Assembly: GCA_000497125.2 (NCBI GenBank)
Contig: CM035318.1
Location: 124,001-188,000 of the forward strand
DNA: 64,000 bases
Direction: 5' to 3'
DNA from: Spironucleus salmonicida
Lineage: Eukaryota; Fornicata; Diplomonadida; Hexamitidae
Numbering within the stretch: the stretch's first letter is position 1; every line of letters starts with the position of its first letter. The notes under the pieces were generated by a model. That model was given only the letters and a program-made list of their open reading frames with translations, had not been told where the DNA came from and searched no databases. The position numbers and the translations under genes are program-made. Of this stretch, positions 20,801 through 32,400 are shown piece by piece.

Positions 20801-22509
20801 TCGATGACGGAGACTGGGCTTATAGTGAATTTCAGGAAACAGATGGACTGGCCTTAACTGGTAGAGGTTTATAACATTTTGCAGAATGTTTAGGTAGGCA
20901 CTATATTGGGAATTTATTGAAGTCTAAATAAGATTTTTATAGCTTGCCAAAGGAGTTTTCCACATAAAAATTCGGGTTTTATAATTTCTAAAGAAAGTTA
21001 CCCAATATGAAATCAGATGCTTTTAGATATTAATTTATGAATGGTATTTCACTATTAATTGCAGCTGGAAATTTTTAGGCCGCTATTGAAGCTTTTAAGT
21101 ATGCTCGGTGTGATGACTTGGTTGCATATTATTCAATTTTTGACCCTTAATCTATAGATATTGCATATTCAGAAGTAGATAAAGAAAGTGTTGCTAATAG
21201 ACTTAATTTAGAGGGATCTATTTCGCCAGTTTATAAGCGACTTATCGAAACATAAATAATAGTGCAACATAGTAAAAATTCTGATCTTATTAAATAAATG
21301 TGTTGGATTCTTTGCTAGTAGAGTTAATTTTGTTTAGCAAAGCTGATAGCTCACCAAAACAAAGAAACTGATATTATTATTGAAGTATCTTGGGAAATTG
21401 CATATGATTTACTTAGATAAAAATAGCCTATACGAGCTGCATTGGAACTTTTAACAGTAAAATAATACGAGAATGCCACAAAATTGCTTGCAATATCTGG
21501 CGAGCCATTTTTAGCAGCTTAAATTGCCATGACAACTCCAGAAGAATCTAGCCCTCTGGGTTTATTTGGCATGGCTGAGATAGCGTACTATAACAATATC
21601 GAACCAGATATTTTATTGAAAATAGGACGTGGTAATAGTGTTTCTAGTTAACCTGTAGATACAATGTTTTTAGCAAAGTGGTTTACCTTTGATAAAGTAA
21701 TAAAATATTTTAATAATATGTGTAATTAACTTAATGTTTTTAAGTAAAATGCAACAGAAGTTTCGAATTTCAATGAATAACAAGCATTAGCTATTGTTAA
21801 TATTGGGTAATTTTTTGATTACATATTGAAAGAATAAACCCCAAAAACTTTATTATGGTAAATGAATTAAGTAGCAGGATCTTTAGGATAAAGATATAAC
21901 ACTGCTTGTTTAGGGTTGATGGATGTGGTTAATATGTATGTTGGTAATTTTATAAAAACAAAATCGTCTGTAAAAGCTATATAAATTTGTAATGGGATTG
22001 AAAATTATGCCTGCGAGTTATCTACCTTATATAATTTATTTAGACATAGAGCATTAGATTCAAAATCTACAGTGTGTAGAACTGGAGCTTGTTTATCAAT
22101 GTATGTTGGTGGAATTCATGCAGCTAACCTTAACTTTTTTAACACAGCCGCATTTATGCTTTCTTAAGCCGAAAAAATAGCTACTAAATGCCCTGAGCTA
22201 ATTACTCCTTACATAGATATTGAAGAAATTAAGCTAAGAAAGCTTTTATGTATTTATGCATACTAATAAGGTGATAATACTAAATCAAAAATCACTATTC
22301 TATCTAAATAGTATCCAAAATATGAAAGTGTAGATGTTGAGTAATGGATGCATACTATTATATAAATAGGTGAAAAATATGATAACCATCGAGATCGAGC
22401 TATATTTTTAGCTGTAGGACCTAGTACAATGCGCTGCTTGTTTACACCGTTTGACATTCGACTACAACCAGTTTTAAGTTTTTGTAACACTGGTCTTAAT
22501 AATGAGTGA
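17878..22509 (+). CDS. WDR17-like WD40 protein
   Basis: 1,543 residues. The N-terminal part, to about residue 870, is built of WD40-type repeats; the clearest are VLTGSWDGTIRVWNW and the following HHLGADVYGIAIQPSRPF with VGSRDLTIRKFYL, which correspond closely to the SGSWDYTIKVWD / GADVYGL..HPSRPF / SRDSTVRLW region of WDR17. The C-terminal half is helical and TPR-like (AAIEAFKYARCDDLVAYYSI, LLIAAGNF), also as in WDR17. WDR17 has a distribution like ciliary proteins; its molecular role is unclear. The stretch 19980-20700 is visibly less AT-rich with few TAR codons. The gene lies between the two GC-rich inverted copies; its stop is 55 bp from copy 2. Confidence 0.8.
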
Positions 22510-22564
22510 TATTTATATAGTTCTATATTCTAGTTATTTACAATTTAGATTGTGAACTCTACAC

Positions 22565-22850
22565 AATAGCGTTCAACCCGCCTTACGTGCCGGGGGACCC
22601 ACAGTGCGACAATCTGCTGGACCTGGCTCTCTGTGGTGGCGCGCACGGCAGGGATGTGATAGACCGTTTCCTCCAAGAGTTACCAGCCAGGTGCAGTCCC
22701 GGTGCCACGGTATATATGGTGGCAATAGAGGCGAACGCTCCGGACCAGCTGCTGGCCGTGCTCGCTACCCGGGGCTTCACGGCCGCGGTGGTGCTGCGGA
22801 AGCGCCTGCAGAGCGAGGCGCTGGTGGTGATCCGCGCGGTGCGGGAGTGA
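22565..22850 (+). pseudogene. 5'-truncated eRF1 methyltransferase fragment
   Basis: Contains the NPPY motif and the C-terminal 90 residues of the methyltransferase at 17118-17720, ending at the same TGA (22848-22850). The SAM-binding half is absent. Upstream the frame stays open for about 20 codons into AT-rich sequence but has no ATG, and the WDR17-like gene ends at 22509 in a different frame. It cannot encode a methyltransferase alone. The single substitution between the copies (Leu to Pro, codon overlapping 22600) lies here, as expected if this copy is no longer under selection. Confidence 0.85.
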
Positions 22851-22878
22851 GGCCCGGAGCCCGGGAAACTTGATCGGA

Positions 22879-23067
22879 ATGCCAGCACCCGAGCCCCGGA
22901 GAGACGTGCTGCAGGCCCAGCTGCGGAGGGCCGACTACCGCATCCGCCTGCTGCAGCAGAGCCTGGCGCGGTCCCGGCACCGCCAGAGCACCACGCTGAC
23001 GCCGGCCGAGCGCTGTGCCGCCGTGCACGCCAAGAGCAGGCACGCCGCGGGGGTGCACCGCGAGTGA
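22879..23067 (+). CDS. Small basic helical protein, copy 2 (62 aa)
   Basis: Identical in sequence to the gene at 16901-17089. Here the ATG lies 28 bp after the stop of the truncated methyltransferase fragment on the same strand. If both share a transcript in copy 1, this copy may lack its usual promoter. The stop abuts that of the convergent membrane-protein gene. Confidence 0.42.
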   Translation: MPAPEPRRDVLQAQLRRADYRIRLLQQSLARSRHRQSTTLTPAERCAAVHAKSRHAAGVHRE

Positions 23068-23529
23068 TCACTGCTTGCTCACTAGCCTGCCGCCCAGCTC
23101 CACGAAGGCCTCGAAGTCCGCGCGGCTGACCTCCTCCCCCGACCACTGCGCGCGCTCCAGCATCGCGCGGTACGGCTCGCTGCGAGCCTGGAACGCCCCG
23201 TCCGGGTTCCACAGCCGGTCCATCGTGGCCACGGCGGCAGCGTAGTTGCGGCGCTTGGCCTCGGGGTCCACCGCGACGTCGTCTTGGCGCAGGAGGGCGG
23301 GGACCATGCGCTCGACGGCGTCCCGGATGGCCTTCACGCGGTGGGACTTGAACTTGACGTTCTCCAGGGCCGTGAAGGGCAGCGGGCGGGTGAGCAGGTT
23401 GCGGCCCATCCGGCGCACGTAGTACCGCGAGGACAACGTGGAGATGGTGGCGATCAGGAACAGTGCGACGAAGATGATGAGGATGATGATGTTGATCACG
23501 AACTGCGAGACATCCGGCGTGCTCGCCAT
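23068..23529 (-). CDS. Single-pass membrane protein, copy 2
   Basis: 153 residues, identical to the product of 16439-16900: N-terminal transmembrane helix, basic stop-transfer segment and helical charged tail ending in SKQ. Both promoter and stop lie inside the duplicated block, so this copy should be expressed like the first. Confidence 0.75.
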   Translation of the reverse strand: MASTPDVSQFVINIIILIIFVALFLIATISTLSSRYYVRRMGRNLLTRPLPFTALENVKFKSHRVKAIRDAVERMVPALLRQDDVAVDPEAKRRNYAAAVATMDRLWNPDGAFQARSEPYRAMLERAQWSGEEVSRADFEAFVELGGRLVSKQ

Positions 23530-23566
23530 TTTGGGGCGGATTTGGTAAAATCACCCCTCCACGAAC

Positions 23567-24115
23567 ATGACCTGCCTCATCATCGTGGACCTGCAGAACG
23601 ACTTCCTGCCAGGCGGCTCCCTGCCCACCATCGAGGACGCCCGGCTCGTGGCCATGATCAACGCCGCCCAGCCGGACTACGACTACTGCGTCGCCACCAG
23701 GGACTGGCACCCGCCAGCACACCAGTCCTTCGAGGCCGTGCCGGGGATCTGCATCGACGCCACGCCGGAGTCCATCCAGTGGCCCGCGCACTGCGTCCAG
23801 GGCACCCATGGCGCCGCCTTCGCCCCGGGCCTTGCCGTCCCCGAGCACGTCTTCAGCAAGGGCCAGCGCGAGGATGTGGAGGCCTTCTCCGGCTTCTAGT
23901 CGGACGGGCTGGCGCGGTTCGTCCAGAGCCGCAACGTGCACCGCATTGACGTGGTGGGCCTCGCCCTCGAGTTCTGCGTCAAGGCCACCGCCCTCGATGC
24001 GCTCAAGTACGCAACCGAGGTGCGCGTGCTAACTGGCCTCACGGGCCGCGTGTTCCCGGACAGCGCGGAGGAGGTGGCCCGGGAGCTGCGCGCAGCGGGG
24101 GTGGTAGTGATCTGA
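23567..24115 (+). CDS. Nicotinamidase, copy 2, with the same in-frame TAG
   Basis: 182 residues, identical to copy 1, including Asp8, the Asp/His metal-binding set, Lys98, Cys137 and the TAG at codon 111 (23897-23899). Because start, promoter and stop are all inside the block, the duplicate is a complete gene and doubles the dosage of this NAD-salvage step. Conservation of the TAG in both copies is compatible with its being read as Gln. Confidence 0.92.
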
Positions 24116-24224
24116 CGTTCTCACTCTCTCTAAATTTTCTCGTAATAAAATATTACGCTAATCTTTATTAAGTAAACTTTATCATATATAAATTTATTTT
24201 TTAAACTACTTAGTATAAGAGTTT

Positions 24225-25301
24225 TCAGAAAAGGTCGTTTATATCATGTACAATTTATTCCACATGGCTTCCATCTTTCACTTTATTTCTTATCTATTCA
24301 TAATAAAATTATATTTGTCCCACATCTTCTAGCATTTCGAACAGTTATGCAAAAGCTGAATCTGAATAAATATCCTTGCGCTTACTTAATGTGCAAAGAA
24401 TGTCTAAAAAATCTTCTGCGAATCGACCGAATTCGGAAGGCAAATTCTAGACATAAAGGACAAATCCAAGACCAAGAAAATGTTTCGAAATATCATTTTT
24501 AAGAATTATTAAGAACTAAAGCTCATAAATATGATAATAATTGAAAATAGTGCATATTTCATCAATCTAATTTGAATATACAGTGGACTCAATAATTTAG
24601 TTTAAGAAAGTAAAAAATGCTGGTGGTGGTAACTTAATGTTAAAGTCTAATAATTAAATTCGCTATAGAAACTAGCCAAGACCGCTGATGATCCTGTTAA
24701 TTGTATATGTGCTGTAATCAAATTATAGGACTTAAATAAAAAAATCATAAAATTATGGCATTTAAATCATAATAGAATCTTCTGAAATTAAATTTAGCTA
24801 ACAATTTTTTAAAATTTATGTTATTAGAAATGTAGCTGGTCGATGAAGGGTAAAAAATTAACTAAAATTAATTTCCATAAATAATTTAGCAGCATACTAA
24901 CTATCATCAATAGCAAAATTACCCAATATTTTTATACATCTTTCTCTTATCTCAGGAATTTTTGTTAACTAAAGAGTTTACATGATAATATCATCAATTC
25001 CTTATGCAAATGATTATTACTAAAATGTAGTAAATGTTCTAAATGATTCGTGAAGACATCGAAATATTTGTATTTAAGGCTACATTAAAATCTGGGACAG
25101 TATTTTTTAAGAATTGAAACTTAAGAATAAATCTACATATGCAGAGAACTCTTAATCATATGTATTACAAATTTATATGAATATGTCAACATTGAAATTA
25201 AATATAAGTTCGTTTATTTTGTGGATACTCTCTTATGTGACCATAATGTTATTACATGATGGGTAAGAATGATTAATTGATAATTTTCTGAATGTTAACA
25301 T
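24225..25301 (-). CDS. Helical-repeat (ARM/HEAT-like) protein, possibly importin-alpha-like
   Basis: About 358 residues, TGA stop at 24225-24227. The protein is a series of paired helices; IPEIRERCIKILGNFAIDDSQYA has the spacing of an ARM repeat helix with the Gly-Asn-Phe-Ala core seen in karyopherin-alpha (ALGNIA-type), and similar but weaker helices precede and follow. There is no arginine-rich importin-beta-binding segment at the N-terminus, so a transport role is uncertain. Two in-frame starts exist: 25301 and 25244; I chose the longer because the A/T promoter tract lies directly upstream of it. Neighbours are the GC-rich copy 2 and a coiled-coil gene on the same strand. Confidence 0.6.
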
Positions 25302-25343
25302 TATAGTAATTAATTAAATATAATATAAATATAATATAATAAA

Positions 25344-26339
25344 TCATTTAATTCTTTCAAGCATCGCATAATTCTATAATACATACTCATAATTAACATT
25401 TTATTCCTCTCTAATTCTATTACAATATGATATACTATTCAATAGGATATGCTTTAATTATTATTGGATTGTTATTTTTTCATAATTGTTTTCTAATTTG
25501 GCTCGGTATCCTTATTCACTTTAATCATTAATAAGTGATTTCTTTTCTTATATAATACTAGATAACAAAGTATTCGCCTTTTAATAATCATCTAAAACAA
25601 GTTTAGAAAATTCTAGTTCATTAAACTCAGTTTATGTCTTGGTAAGATCAGTTGTCATAGATTATAAACTAAATATAAGGTCTTACCGTGTTTAACCCAT
25701 CTATTAAACTCTTTTTAATAAAATCTAACATTATTATTTGTCTTATTCTAATATTTAACTTTAAAGATCAAACTCCATTTGTTGTTTTTCTCTCAATAAA
25801 CTATAATTAACTATATGTGTCTGTGTTTCTTCGTCTATTTAGAATATAATATCATGCTCAGTGTCAAATTTACTAGGAACTATTTATTATAGAGATATCT
25901 ATTTTTACACTTTTTACTATACTAACATAGATCCTGTTATTCTAGCACTTCTAAATGGTTTCTAATATTCATTTTTAACCACTTATTATTAAGATAAGTT
26001 CTTATTGTCTTTTTAGAAAGATAAATTTCTTTTTGTTGTAAAACTTTTATTGTTATTACTAAGTTTATTGCTTATATTTTCTAACTTTTTTTAAATTTTA
26101 GGTTCAACACACATAAATTTTTATAAAATTTACTATTTAACATCATTATGTGTATATTGATTATCTAATTTTAACTCATTCGAATCTTTTGTTTGATGTT
26201 TAACGCAATTTTTCTTCTTAGTATGCAAACTTTTATTATTTAACTTATGTTTAACTTGTTTCTTTTTACTAACAGTAAATTGTTAAGCTTAGTTAGTAAG
26301 AATTAAATCAGTAATTTGTAATGGGGTTAATGTTGTCAT
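25344..26339 (-). CDS. Gln/Lys-rich coiled-coil protein, unrecognised
   Basis: 331 residues, ATG 26337-26339 to TGA 25344-25346. The first 130 residues are basic, Lys/Asn/Gln-rich and probably disordered (VSKKKQVKHKLNNKS, FTTKRNLSF). From about residue 165, after an acidic EHDIIFQIDEETQTHIVNY stretch, the protein becomes a regular coiled coil to the end. No family is recognised. The plus strand is also open under this code, but gives an implausible Phe/Leu/Tyr-rich product, whereas this strand gives normal polar composition. The gap to the dynein stop is only 77 bp. Confidence 0.65.
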
Positions 26340-26416
26340 AGTAGGCTACTGCAATAAGTCTCTCTCTGTCATTAAATTAGATGATAAAATTATATGCAAT
26401 ATAATAAAAATATAAA

Positions 26417-29400
26417 TCATTAGATATTTGCAATTACAGCAACTCCTTTCAAAATCCAACTATTAGCCTTTACGGAACTTTTTAGCTTTATAGTGAATAT
26501 ATAATTTAGTCCAGTCCTGCTTGGATTTTTATAAACTGGGCATTCATATAAAATGATACCTTTTTCTCCAGGTATATCACCGTCGCTAGCATCTATTCGT
26601 AACAGAGGAAGTGAACTAAATAATTAATTTATAGGCTGATCTATCAATTATTCTTTTTTGCTATCCCACGCCGCACCCTGCAGGCTCAGCCCTTCGATGA
26701 AATAACCAGTCTTCTGATCGCTTTTAGGCTTTTAAATTTGGGTCTACAACACGACCCTATCTAAAGGCCATTGATTCCTTCTTGCTAACTCTTATTTTAT
26801 TGCAGTTAAAAAACCAGTTGGGTTGAAGAAACCAGAAATCTGGAATATTTTTGGTGTAACCTTTTACCATAATTTGTATTACAAATGCCTAGAAGACAGA
26901 TCACTTATCCAGAAAGTGAATGATTTTGATGGGAATGAAATGTTGACAAATGATTACGGAACTGATCCATCTGATATATGTGTTAAAACTGATTCCAATT
27001 GCTCAGACATTATTGCAGTCCCATCAATTGCTTTTTAAAGATCAGTAAGTGTATATTTGGTGAACTATAATACCTAGTTAATCCTCTGTATTTCTTAGTG
27101 CAAAAATACATCCAGGGGTGAAATCGACGCTGGTGCATTTGAAACTAATAATTCCGGTAATTTATCTATTATATTTTATATGTTGATATTAGTATTAAGT
27201 TTCTTGCCATCAAGCAAATTGTGTAAAATTTCGTTTGCCTAAACTTCACGGAAAGCCAAATCAGCATTTGCAGACATTTAGAAAACATTTGGTGTATCAA
27301 TAGAAGGTAGTAGTTGTATATAGTCAAGAATTTGTTATAAATTATTTGTTCTTGGTATCGTATGACGAGGCGCAAACTTAAATTCCTAGTCACTTATGCG
27401 GTTATTAAGGAATTCTTACGTATAGGCCATCATCAGACGCCTATCATAATCATCAGTAATTCTACCGCCGTAATGAACTTCGGCTATCATATACCATACC
27501 GTTTTCCACGAAATTGCGACGTTCTTTCTTGAATCAATAGAATAAAGATATTGTTAGATAAACCCTGCTGAGGCATTAAAGTCGTGAAGACCAAATTCAT
27601 ATTTACAACACCATCCAAGGGTTCCAAATTTCTTACGCTCAATTATTGCTGCATGAATGAACGTTGTAGCATATAGCATTGGAAGCCATTGAGGTTTATC
27701 ACCTGAGTCTAAGAAATCTTATGTTAATTATTAATAAACACGCATCATATTAGCACGTAGACCAGTTGGTGGCTCGTTAGTTAATTTGATTGATTTTTAT
27801 AGAAGTGTAATAGGGAATTTCTTGTGGTGTTCAGTTGTAAGAATCAGTCTGAATTCTGAATTAACTTACTAGCTATTATTTAGTAACTAAAAATACCCTG
27901 TTGATTAAACTTATTTTAACAAAGAAGATTTATCTTTGTCTTATGATGCTTTTATCTTTTTAAATATAGAGTCTCTAATCTATATATCAAGTAAAAGCTA
28001 GTCAATTTCTTACATGAAATTAATGGCTAAATGTGAGTTATTAATCATAATCCAATTACCATTTAGTATACACTCAGTGATTAATCTACGTGCGTTTGCC
28101 TCTTATCCTTAGCCCATTGAAATTTATTTTAATTCTAACTTTTTATTCTTAGCTAAAACTTCTAATTATTATGTAGGATCTGACCCCAAGGAAAGTAAAA
28201 ATGTAACCACTTAACCTGGTGAAGTCTCTGTATTGAAAATTTATTCATAATTTGCATTCGCTGGGTTAGTATACTGAGGACCCATCTATCTATCTATATA
28301 ATGTTACGCAGCAAGAATAGTTCGATCATCTCTAAAACATCTTATTAAAAGAAGTCTTTAGAATTATGAGACCCTATCCTAATAATCTGATGGGAGATCA
28401 ACCTATTCTACATCCGACATAAACCACTATTTCCATTCTTCATCATTATCCTAGCAAACATTACAGACAGAATGAAATACAGGTATTTATTATAAAGCAG
28501 TTACATTTCTCCAAGCTTTATCATTACACCATACAGGAAAACTACGTGTTTATTCTATTGACGACCCACCTTTTACAAAAATATTGAACTCCTATGGTGT
28601 TATACTTTCTTTTTATAGCTCTATTTATAATGTTAATTTTAATGTTAATAATTATTTGTCCTTTTCATATAAGCCTCTTAAAATATATGTAAACGCTTTC
28701 TCAGTTAAATACTCTAAAACAAAGTTTATACGTTTATTTGGTACTTGGTGTTGTGGTGAATCTTATATTGATAAATCAAATATGTTTGTAAACTAGTTTA
28801 GTGAAGTTTGATACATATGATTTTAGCTAGTTAAATCACAAATAACAAAATATAATAACGCTCCTCTAGTTGCAATAGGTAAATAGTCTTATCTAGCCTC
28901 TTCTATTTTTCGTTCAGTGTCTACCGCTACAACCAATTTAATTTTCACTTCTTCCGCAGTCTTTTTAGTATTATTTAAGACATCAATAAGCTCTACATCA
29001 TCTAACAAATTTCCAGTTGAGTTAGAAAGCTTATACAATAAATCCTCCTCTAATTTTTAAGCCATTTTTTTATTCTGATTAACTTCTTCTAATAACTAAA
29101 TTCTTTAAAGTTCAAGATCATATTTTTCTAAATTAACAGTTCTAGATAATAGTTATGCTTCTAGCCCTGCAAAGGAGACTGCAAAATCAATAATTGCAGT
29201 TTTAGCATACATTTCAGGTGTATATACTGGAGATGGTAGACGTGTAGTCATAAACATCCTAAAATTCTCATCAACAGTTTTCATTTGATCCCCAACTCGA
29301 ACTTCTTTTCTCAACCCAGAAATTTAATACTACTTTTCTAATATTGGATCCAATATTGGATCAAAGTCTTATTCGACATCTTCTATTAAAAGAATCTATC

Positions 29401-32400
29401 CGTTTTCAACTGCATTTTCTAGTATCATTTTAAATTTACTAGAAGATTACGTGGTAACCACTAATTTTTCTCCATACATATTTTTTATCCATGAGTTTCC
29501 TTGATTTTGAGGATCAATAATTAAAGGATAATTTGGCGAATTTAGGGTAATTATACCGTTTTAAGTTGATATTAGATCGTTCGGTAAGCCTAATAATCTC
29601 CATTCTCCAACTTATGCCTCAGATACTAATTTTTTAACAACATAATTTTCAATTCCTAAAGTATATTAAATTCGATTCTCTTATATAAATTTAACCCATT
29701 TTTCTAATAAAATTTATCGATATTTTTAATTATATGGACCACAATAATTCATAAAACCAGCTATAACAATTGAATTGCCAATTGTTTTTGATATTATTTC
29801 ATCTAATTCTTTAATTTATTGTCCCCATCTATTTCTCTCACCAGATAATCCTTATATTAGAGAAGATGCAGTATGTAGACGCTTCTAAGTTAATTATGCC
29901 TCTCGTTATAGTGTCATTTTCTAGCCATTAACTTCATCAAATTATGCTTATAAATTATCTAATATTAACTATCTATCAGCTAACTCTTATTATGCTTTAC
30001 CTAATTTTTACATTGCTAATCTATAAACATGTTCCATATCTCTAACTTTTTATCTTTTTGGTTCTACCTCTTATGCAATAAAATGATATGCTTTCATAGA
30101 AACTACCCAATTATAAAGACCACACACATCTTTAGATGCTTTTTATGAATATTCAAATGTAAAGTCTAATTATGATAAGTAGCAATCAAGTAATTCGCAT
30201 TGTTCATCAGTAATTGCATCTTTATTATAAATCTACAATTATTGTAAAAATGGACCTGACATAAGTGTATAAGATTATTGCCATGACGGTATATTTGCCT
30301 TTATATTTGCTCTTTATTGATCCATCTGTATTTTATCTAATTTTACATTAAGTAAAATTAAAACTGAATCTAAAATTCTTTAAATTAAATTAGGTGGATT
30401 CAATAGCTTTCTTAAAGTTTAAATCTTGCTCGGCTCAATTGATTTTAATGCATTTTCAGCTTGAATTAAAAGTGGCATAGCTTTTTCTAAACCCGCTTCA
30501 GCAATACCTTTTTATTCTTTAATTTCTTCAGCCTATTTAGTACACTCATCTGCTACTAATTATACCTCAGCTTTAATACCAGCTGCTTCTTTTGTTTAGA
30601 CAGAAATATCTTGCATCATTTCTTCTGTTTTCTTAGATGCAATAGCTAGTTCTTTCTCCTTAGTTTCTAAATGTACTCTCATAGCAGCAATATCATCTGC
30701 AGCATCAAATAAAATTTATAAACCTTTTTTAAGTTTGTTCTATTAATTCTCAAGTTAACTAACTTCTTTTTAATAAATATCTTTATAAATTGTCAAAAAG
30801 GATAAAAATGATTTCGGTGTAATGTTGGTCTTTCTTGACGTTTCTTCACTATATTTTTAGATAATCTCATATACAAAACTATGTACTTATGATAAACATA
30901 TATTTAGATTATCCCCTTAATTAATCATATGACCAGCTACCTATTATAAAGCATCTAAACTCCACTCTCTATAATAATCTATAATACAACCACTAATAAT
31001 TCCTGGATATTTATTACATCTTTCTCTAAATAATAGACCTGGAGAAAATGATAACACTAAATGTAGCTATTATTTCATTTTATTTAAGAAGAATCTCCAT
31101 AAGCTATCATTTGTGTCACTCTATCGAGGGCATTCTTTTTTAAATATAGACCTTGCATCTGAAATTATTTCTTCCCTCTCATCTTTAGCATATAAACCAG
31201 GTACCTCACCAACAGTCAATAGGTTATTAATACGTTCTAAAAACATTTCATTTTTGATATCATTATCTGTAAATCTAAAAATAATATCTTCAAAAAATGC
31301 TTCACGGCCTATTTTTCTCAAATCATCATCAAAATTTTATAAATTATAATTTTTGGTAGCCTAAATTTAAATAAGTTTAAAACCTGTAATATGTGATGCA
31401 ATTTTTACAACACTTTACTTTCCTGAACCACCAACCCCAATTAATAATGCATGTGAGTTTTGTGAAAATAAAATTCTAGTTAATCTTGTTATATGTTACA
31501 TACACGAGTCAAATAATACTAGATCAATTTAACTTTTCCTGTATTTTTCATTATAATCGTTTTAATATTAGCTTAACCGTTAAATTAGTTAGTCTTCGTT
31601 AGCAGCCTCATAAATATGAGGGACCTTAATATCTTAGTCTTCTTCTACAGTGTCAGGCGCATCTCTCATAAAATGTGAAAAATATACATTATTCGCAAAC
31701 TGTGAATATACATTTGCCCCAAATTCTCCTATATCTTAATACAATATTGTTGATAACGTTTATTTAAACCAATTAATATCTTTTTCTTTATTACACCTAT
31801 CAGAAAATACACGGAAGCTTTCATTAATCCATAGTGTTAATAAAGCATGGGGTGTATTAATCACATCTTTATCTGCCTTAATTAACGATTAAGTTATTCT
31901 ACTTAAATCTCTAAGGTTGAATTAATAGTGGAATTATTCCGGTGTTGGTAGTAATTTATCTTTAACCTTATAAAGCAAAGTACGCATTAATTTTGGCAAT
32001 TTTTCAGAAAGACTAGTTACATCTTCTGAAAATAGATCTTTTACAAAATAGTTCTCTAAAAATGATCCAAATATAAAATCTAATTACGAACTATTTGGCA
32101 TATTTAAAAATAAGCAGAAGAATTAACTCTTTAATCTGTTTGGTATATCATTTCTCCCCCCACCTGGTATTGGCATCGCTGCTAAATATTGGAGATCTTC
32201 AATTACTATCATATCTCCTGGCTTAGATAATGAATAATAAAGATACTGTTCAATAATTTATCTTGTTAGCTCATTTGTCGTTTAATCTCCCCACTCATTC
32301 ACTTATGGTGAACTTAAATCATCTAAAAATAGTAACCCTTACTTGTTCAACGGAGGACCATAAGAATTTCCCAATCGTTTTTCTAAAAATGTTTCAAAAT

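Larger units (their letters stand above)
22565..24126. repeat. GC-rich inverted duplication, copy 2 (1,562 bp)
   Basis: Exact reverse complement of 15842-17403 in length, with one substitution found (C at 22600 where the other copy encodes T on the same sense, changing Leu to Pro). The left edge joins AT-rich sequence 55 bp after the WDR17-like stop; the right edge joins AT-rich sequence just after the nicotinamidase stop. It carries intact nicotinamidase, membrane-protein and small-protein genes but only the 3' half of the methyltransferase. Near identity implies very recent duplication, gene conversion, or an assembly artefact. Confidence 0.95.

Noticed and set aside
15842-24126. GC-rich block as a transposon or integrated bacterial island
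   Set aside because: No transposase, integrase, terminal repeat, target duplication or bacterial translation signals are visible, and gene frames cross both edges of copy 1.
25424-26420. Long plus-strand frame opposite the Gln/Lys-rich coiled-coil gene
   Set aside because: With one stop codon both strands are often open; this strand gives an implausible Phe/Leu/Tyr-rich product, the other a normal polar protein.
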